Shown here: piece by piece, positions 59,726 through 64,000 of the stretch
How positions within the stretch are numbered: position 1 is the stretch's first letter
Layout of the letters: the number at the start of each line of letters is the position of its first letter
Origin: SIG480 sp045636865
GTDB taxonomy: Bacteria; Bacillota; Clostridia; Oscillospirales; JAAYXM01
NCBI GenBank assembly: GCA_045636865.1
Contig: JAZTYJ010000001.1
Span: 1-64,000 of the forward strand
Direction: 5' to 3'
DNA length: 64,000 nt
Translations under genes and position numbers: made by a program
The notes under the pieces: generated by a model
What the model was told of the DNA's origin: nothing
Database searches by the model: none
What the model saw: the letters and a program-made list of their open reading frames with translations, nothing else

Positions 59726-60673
59726 ATGAATTTTATCGACACTTACAAAGGTACAATGACAGAAACACTCTACCCGGCAGGTTGGGATTATGAGAAGATT
59801 GACAAATGCTGCTCAAATCCGCCTGAAGCAATTTTCGAGCGTCAGGATTTCTGGCATCCGGATTTCAAGCCGGTTGCTTGCAAGAACGTTGCTGAATTTG
59901 ATATGATGATGGGCCACGAAATCGCAAACCAGATCAAGATGGCACGCGATGAGGGCATCAAGCTTGCTATGATTCTTCCGGCAGGTCCGATGGGTATGTA
60001 CCGCTGGGCAGCATACTTCATCAACGAGTGGGATGTTGACTGCTCACACGTTTACGGCTTCAACATGGACGAGTGGAGTGATGCAGAAGGCAACACTCTC
60101 GACTCTTCAAACCCGGGTTCATTCACAAACGCTATGCGTGAAGCTTTCTACAGCAAGCTCAACAAGACTGTTCCGGAAAGCCAGCGCAACTTCGCAACAA
60201 AGGAAAACCTTCCGACATATCCGGAAAAGATTGCAAAGCTTAAAGCTGAAGGCGCTCGCCTTATCACAACATTCGGTATCGGCCGTGCTTGCCACATCGC
60301 TTTCTGGGAGCCGCATTTCGCAGCTGAGTTTGAAACTGAAGAAGAGTGGAAGAGCCAGATGTACCGCATCGGTGCAAACCTCAACCCGCTTACAGTTGAG
60401 CAGAACGCTATCACAAGCTTCAAGAGCCGCGTAACTCTTGTTCCGTGCCGTGCAAACACAATCGGTCCGGGCCTCATTCTCCAGTCTGACCGCATCATCG
60501 GCGGATGCGACGGTGCACTTTCACGCGGTATGCAGTGGCAGGGTATGTCTCTCTGGATGACTCTCCGCTACGGTCCGGATAAGTGGGTTACATCTTCATA
60601 CATGCCGACTATGCCGGGCAAGCTCTTCTTCCTTGAAGAACTCGCAGGTCCGCTCGTAGCAGAGTGCAACTAA
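59726..60673 (+). CDS. Glucosamine-6-phosphate isomerase-like protein with altered active-site loops
   Basis: A 315-residue NagB-fold protein. The catalytic Asp72 equivalent is kept (NMDE, Asp115), as are the His and Glu of the ring-opening triad (HIAFWEP, His190 and Glu195). The third triad residue, Asp141 of E. coli NagB (GNDGH), is Ala188 here (GRACH). The phosphate loop TGGTP of NagB is replaced by PAGPMG at residues 85-90. These changes argue against GlcN-6-P as the substrate; a non-phosphorylated or differently placed amino sugar is likelier. The ATG at 59726 follows GGGAGGAA. Confidence 0.8.
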   Translation: MNFIDTYKGTMTETLYPAGWDYEKIDKCCSNPPEAIFERQDFWHPDFKPVACKNVAEFDMMMGHEIANQIKMARDEGIKLAMILPAGPMGMYRWAAYFINEWDVDCSHVYGFNMDEWSDAEGNTLDSSNPGSFTNAMREAFYSKLNKTVPESQRNFATKENLPTYPEKIAKLKAEGARLITTFGIGRACHIAFWEPHFAAEFETEEEWKSQMYRIGANLNPLTVEQNAITSFKSRVTLVPCRANTIGPGLILQSDRIIGGCDGALSRGMQWQGMSLWMTLRYGPDKWVTSSYMPTMPGKLFFLEELAGPLVAECN

Positions 60674-60700
60674 TCGTCAGATTTAAGTGAGGTAATTACA

Positions 60701-61741
60701 ATGAAAAAAGTTAGATGGGGCGTAATCGGCGCCGGCGGTATCGCAGACCGTCGTACACTTCCGGGTATGATGCTCTCTGATGAGGCAGAGCTTATCGCGG
60801 TTATGGAAATCAACGACGAGCTTGCAGAAAACCTCCGTGCAAAGTATGGCGCAAAGCGTGCATATACAGACCACAAGGCTCTTCTTGCAGACCCTGAAGT
60901 TGATGTAGTTTACATTGCATCTCCGGTTAACTGCCATAAGGAGCAGGCAATCGACGCTGCTCGTGCAAAGAAGGACATCCTTCTCGAAAAGCCGATTTGT
61001 CTTGATATCGCAGATGCTGAAGAAGTTCTTCGCGTTTGTGAAGAAGAAGGCGTCAAGATCGCAACAGGCTTCCTTATGCGTTTTCACGCAATCAATGCAA
61101 AGATCCGCGAGCTTGTTCAGTCGGGCGCGATCGGTCAGATCGTTTCATGTCGCGCACAGTTTACCTGCTGGTATCCGGATATCCCGGGAGCATGGCGTCA
61201 GGTAAAGGCTCTTTCGGGCGGCGGTGCTCTTATGGACCTCGGTGTTCACTGCATCGACCTTCTCCAGTACATCGTCGGTTCAAAGGCAAAGCGCGTTGCT
61301 TCTTTCTCAAGAACAAACACATTCAACTACGAGGTTGAGGACCAGGCTTCTCTTATGATGGAGCTTGAAAACGGAGCATTTGCATACGTTGAATCAAACT
61401 TCAACGTTCCGGATGCTGTTCCGTCAAAGCTTGAGATTTTCGGTACTGCAGGTTCAATCGTAGCTTACGGCACACTCTCACAGGTTGAGGGCGGCACAAT
61501 TGACGTTATTGCTGCTGACAGCTCTGCAGGTTATGATGCACAGCAGACACGTGATGAAGTCAAGAAGCTTGATGTCGAAGTTGAATTCGGCAATATGTAT
61601 ACAAAAGAGCTTGATTCATTCGGTCGCTCACATCGCGACGGTGCTCCTGTTGAGGTTCCGGCAGCTGATGCTGTCTGGGCACAGCGCATCATCCAGGCTG
61701 CATACGAGTCACAGGAAACAGACAAGATCATCACACTTTAA
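60701..61741 (+). CDS. Gfo/Idh/MocA-family sugar or inositol dehydrogenase
   Basis: A 346-residue NAD(P)-dependent oxidoreductase. The Rossmann motif GVIGAGGIADRR is at residues 7-18, EKPIC near 99 gives the catalytic Lys, and DLGVHCIDLLQY near 175-186 the His/Asp of the second active-site motif. Such enzymes oxidise one ring hydroxyl, giving the keto-sugar an aminotransferase of the DegT type could use. It is 28 bp after the NagB-like gene. Its codons are as strongly biased as those of the aminotransferase gene. Confidence 0.9.
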   Translation: MKKVRWGVIGAGGIADRRTLPGMMLSDEAELIAVMEINDELAENLRAKYGAKRAYTDHKALLADPEVDVVYIASPVNCHKEQAIDAARAKKDILLEKPICLDIADAEEVLRVCEEEGVKIATGFLMRFHAINAKIRELVQSGAIGQIVSCRAQFTCWYPDIPGAWRQVKALSGGGALMDLGVHCIDLLQYIVGSKAKRVASFSRTNTFNYEVEDQASLMMELENGAFAYVESNFNVPDAVPSKLEIFGTAGSIVAYGTLSQVEGGTIDVIAADSSAGYDAQQTRDEVKKLDVEVEFGNMYTKELDSFGRSHRDGAPVEVPAADAVWAQRIIQAAYESQETDKIITL

Positions 61742-61750
61742 TAAAAAAGA

Positions 61751-61778
61751 AAAATGCTCCGAAATATCGGAGCATTTT
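61751..61778 (+). terminator. Terminator between dehydrogenase and kinase genes
   Basis: A 12-bp perfect stem (AAAATGCTCCGA / TCGGAGCATTTT) with an AATA loop and a run of eight T. Confidence 0.9.
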
Positions 61779-61791
61779 TTTTATACATCTA

Positions 61792-61820
61792 TTGACTAAA
61801 ACGGAAAAATTTATTAAAAT
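61792..61820 (+). promoter_or_regulatory. Promoter of the kinase-ROK pair
   Basis: TTGACT and TAAAAT are spaced by 17 bp, 30 bp before the kinase ATG. Confidence 0.7.
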
Positions 61821-61849
61821 ATATACAAACACAAAAGGTGGTATGTATT

Positions 61850-62797
61850 ATGTATGATGTAGCATGTGTAGGTATTTTGGTAGCCGACGCTATCTGCAAA
61901 GGGGTTAAAGGGCTTCCTGAAAAAGGCAAGCTCGACCTTCTTCCGAGCATTAAGCTCTACAGCGGCGGTTGTGCCGTAAACACAGGTATTGATATGTCTG
62001 TTATGGGCGCAAAGGTTGCGCTTATCGGTAAAGTAGGTGCTGACGGTTTCGGCAGCTTCCTTAAGAACTCCTTGGTAAGCAAGGGTGTCAACGTTGACGG
62101 TCTTGTTGAAGCTGAGGGCGAAGACTCTTCTTCCTCTGTCGTTCTCATTGACGAGAGCGGTGAGAGATCATTCCTCCACTGCAAGGGTGCAAACGATACC
62201 TTCTGCTATGAGGATGTTAATTTTGATGTCATTGAGCAGTCGAAAATCGTTTTCATTGCAGGTACAATGCTTATGAACAAGTTTGACGGTGAAGACTGTG
62301 CAAAGGTCTTAAAGCGCGCAAAGGAAATGGGCAAGATTACGGCTCTTGACACAGCCTGGGACGGTACAGGCCGTTGGATGAGCGTGCTCAAGCCCGCGCT
62401 TCCGTATGTTGACTACTTTATCCCGAGCATTGAAGAGGCGATTGAGCTTGCAGGCGGAGAGACTGACCACAAAAAGATTGCAGACTGCTTCTTTGACTGT
62501 GGCGTCTCACACGTTGCAATAAAGGTCGGCAAAGACGGTTGCTACTACCGCGAGAGCAAGGACTCGGAAGGTGTATACGTTGCTCCGTTTATGCGTGAGA
62601 ATCCGGTGGACACAACAGGTGCAGGAGACTCATGGTGTGCAGGATTCCTTTACGGAATCGCGAATGGAAAGTCGATGCAGGAGTCTTGTGTCCTCGGCAA
62701 CGCAGTAGGCGCACATATCATTATGGAAGTCGGCGCATCAACAGGCGCACGTCCGTATTCTGAAATTCAGAAATTCATTGATGAAAACAGGAAATAG
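61850..62797 (+). CDS. PfkB-family carbohydrate kinase
   Basis: A 315-residue ribokinase-fold enzyme: GGCAVNTGIDMSVMGAKVALIGKVG near the N-terminus is PfkB signature 1 in form, and NPVDTTGAGDSWCAGFLYG near residue 255 holds the anion hole and catalytic Asp. The sugar is unknown; the context suggests it primes the product of the amino-sugar pathway for glycolysis. The ATG at 61850 fits AAAGGTGG; an upstream GTG does not. Six bases separate it from the ROK gene. Confidence 0.92.
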   Translation: MYDVACVGILVADAICKGVKGLPEKGKLDLLPSIKLYSGGCAVNTGIDMSVMGAKVALIGKVGADGFGSFLKNSLVSKGVNVDGLVEAEGEDSSSSVVLIDESGERSFLHCKGANDTFCYEDVNFDVIEQSKIVFIAGTMLMNKFDGEDCAKVLKRAKEMGKITALDTAWDGTGRWMSVLKPALPYVDYFIPSIEEAIELAGGETDHKKIADCFFDCGVSHVAIKVGKDGCYYRESKDSEGVYVAPFMRENPVDTTGAGDSWCAGFLYGIANGKSMQESCVLGNAVGAHIIMEVGASTGARPYSEIQKFIDENRK

Positions 62798-62803
62798 TTT
62801 TAA

Positions 62804-63955
62804 ATGGTACTGAAATCACAAAAAAACCATACCACGGCGAATTTAAAACTTGTAAAACTGTCAAATCTGACGTATGTTTTCAACTTTATAAACGAAAATC
62901 AGCCCGTATCGAGAGCCTCAATAGCTCACGCTACGGGCTTGAGTCCTACTACGGTTTCTTCACTTGTTGACGAACTCATATCCGAAAATATGGTGGTTGA
63001 AACAGGTGCGGGAAAGCTCTCCGGAAGCGGAAGAAAACCGATTATGCTTGAGCTTAACAACGACGGAAATTCCGTTGCGGCGGTGGAAATCAAGCAGGGT
63101 GCATTTGAACTTGAGATGTTCAACCTCGCAGGAAAGAGCGTTTTCTTTAAAAGATACGACATAGATGATTATTCTGACATCGGAAACAAAATTTCTGACA
63201 GCATTGATGAGCTTTCCGGAAAGTTCGGACGATTGCTTGGCATCTGCATAGGTGTGCCGGGCGTCATCGACAAGAAAACAAAGAGGGTATCGTCAACACT
63301 TATTCCCATAAAGCCGGATAACGACTTTTTCTCGGTTGTGAGAAAGCGTTTTCCGGATATAAAGGTAAAGCTCGGAAATGAATCTTCGTTTTGCGCATAT
63401 ATCGAAAAAACGCTTGCGAAAAAAGAAATCCACAGCCTTGTATATATCGACATAAACGTAGGTATCGGTGCGGGTATAATACTTGATGACAGAATTTTTA
63501 CCGGTGCGTTCGGAAACGCGGGTGAGTTCGGACACGTTTCCGTAGACATAAACGGAGAAGAATGTATGTGCGGAAACCGCGGATGTCTTGAAATGCTTGC
63601 GGGCGTTCCGGCGATATGTCGCGCGGCAGGTGCTTCGTCGATTTCTGAAATTGATATCAGCGATGAGAAAACACTTTCAAATTTATCTGTAATATGCAGA
63701 TATATTGCATCGGGCATCAACAACATAATCAATATGATAAACCCCGAAGCTGTGGTGCTTGGTGGCGAGATAACGATGCTTGGGGAATCGTTTCTTGATA
63801 TGATTTACAATGAGCTTAAAAAGATAATGTTTGCGGCAAATGCCGAAACGTTTTCTCTTGGCTTTTCAACGGTTGAAGGAAATCCCGTAACACAGGGTGC
63901 GGGAAAATATCTACTTGACCGCATTTTTGAAGACGGCGATTTTATAACAGGATAA
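62804..63955 (+). CDS. ROK-family transcriptional regulator with N-terminal winged helix
   Basis: A 383-residue NagC/XylR-type protein. Residues 15-75 form a MarR-like winged helix (SRASIAHATGLSPTTVSSLVDELI). The ROK domain has the zinc motif CMCGNRGCLE near residue 253, which marks the sugar-sensing fold, and a GAFGNAGEFGH segment before it. It likely senses a sugar of this pathway. The only upstream site is a weak AGGAAAT, fitting low expression by coupling to the kinase gene. Confidence 0.9.
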   Translation: MVLKSQKNHTTANLKLVKLSNLTYVFNFINENQPVSRASIAHATGLSPTTVSSLVDELISENMVVETGAGKLSGSGRKPIMLELNNDGNSVAAVEIKQGAFELEMFNLAGKSVFFKRYDIDDYSDIGNKISDSIDELSGKFGRLLGICIGVPGVIDKKTKRVSSTLIPIKPDNDFFSVVRKRFPDIKVKLGNESSFCAYIEKTLAKKEIHSLVYIDINVGIGAGIILDDRIFTGAFGNAGEFGHVSVDINGEECMCGNRGCLEMLAGVPAICRAAGASSISEIDISDEKTLSNLSVICRYIASGINNIINMINPEAVVLGGEITMLGESFLDMIYNELKKIMFAANAETFSLGFSTVEGNPVTQGAGKYLLDRIFEDGDFITG

Positions 63956-63969
63956 AAGGAGACGGAAAA

Positions 63970-64000
63970 GTGTCTATATTTGACCTTTTTAAAAAAATAG
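63970..64000 (+). CDS. 5' end of a further gene (cut by window edge)
   Basis: A GTG at 63970 follows an AAAGGAGACGG site and opens a frame (MSIFDLFKKI) that runs out of the window. It is 14 bp past the ROK gene and may belong to the same transcript. Too little is visible to name it. Confidence 0.5.
   Translation, partial: MSIFDLFKKI

Noticed and set aside
57628..61741. The operon as an antibiotic (aminoglycoside-like) biosynthesis cluster
   Set aside because: Glycosyltransferases, a cyclase such as 2-deoxy-scyllo-inosose synthase, export and resistance genes are all absent from the visible part; a ROK regulator and PfkB kinase point to sugar use.
1..64000. CRISPR arrays, insertion sequences, integrases, rRNA operons
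   Set aside because: No regularly spaced repeats, transposase or recombinase motifs (such as DDE or tyrosine-recombinase signatures) and no rRNA-like sequence were found on reading both strands.

Overview
The window looks like chromosome of a spore-forming, Gram-positive anaerobe of the class Clostridia. The evidence is a spore-cortex gene block (SpoVB/YabM-like flippase, MazG, HU, RqcP, YabP, YabQ, DivIC, S1 protein, SpoIIP), RNase Y followed by YmdB, a YloU/FakA/RecG block, DUF4364 and DUF5050 proteins, strong AGGAGG-type ribosome binding sites, frequent TTG/GTG starts and clear TTGACA/TATAAT promoters. Family or genus cannot be settled from the sequence alone. No integrase, transposase, CRISPR array or rRNA was seen.

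Layout. 1-2.5 kb is foreign or decaying DNA: two fragments resembling the very large 'polyvalent' proteins of phages and conjugative elements, around an AT-rich convergent membrane-protein gene. 2.6-6.4 kb holds a tyrosine phosphatase, MntP, a cation/proton antiporter and a ClC-type anion transporter that may be of the fluoride type. 6.4-8.7 kb is a two-gene amino-sugar unit in which phosphoglucosamine mutase carries an N-terminal Xre-type DNA-binding domain; an inverted repeat lies in its upstream region. 9-12.5 kb encodes a divergent, asymmetric heterodimeric ABC exporter. 12.55-13 kb holds tRNA-Met(CAU) and a duplicated terminator plus tRNA 3' end. 13-26.6 kb is mixed housekeeping: DUF4364, a TPR/DUF5050 protein, a methyltransferase, alaS-HIT, feoA with a small HMA protein under a likely metalloregulator site, acpP, cysteine desulfurase, purA, a UDP-sugar dehydrogenase, a YihY protein, and an AbrB-like regulator with a glycosyltransferase.

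26.7-38 kb is a long rightward run: recJ, a bifunctional RelA/SpoT, dtd, a metallo-beta-lactamase-fold hydrolase, hemZ, a nucleoside kinase, a zinc-ribbon protein, an SAH/MTA-type deaminase, a flippase and mazG, leading into the sporulation block (to 42.1 kb). 42.1-57.5 kb contains yloU-fakA-recG-punA, guaB, dinB, a previously hidden 44-residue Asn/Gln/Lys-rich gene, yebC, degV (FakB-like, a possible partner of FakA), and the leftward rny-ymdB-sbcD-like group.

57.6-64 kb is the most interesting metabolic region. A DegT/StrS aminotransferase, a PIG-L deacetylase, a GlcN6P-isomerase-like protein with altered active-site loops, a Gfo/Idh/MocA dehydrogenase, a PfkB kinase and a ROK regulator appear to form an amino-sugar or aminocyclitol pathway. 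The first four genes have the codon use of strongly expressed genes. Together with the Xre-GlmM fusion, this is the best candidate for undescribed biology here.
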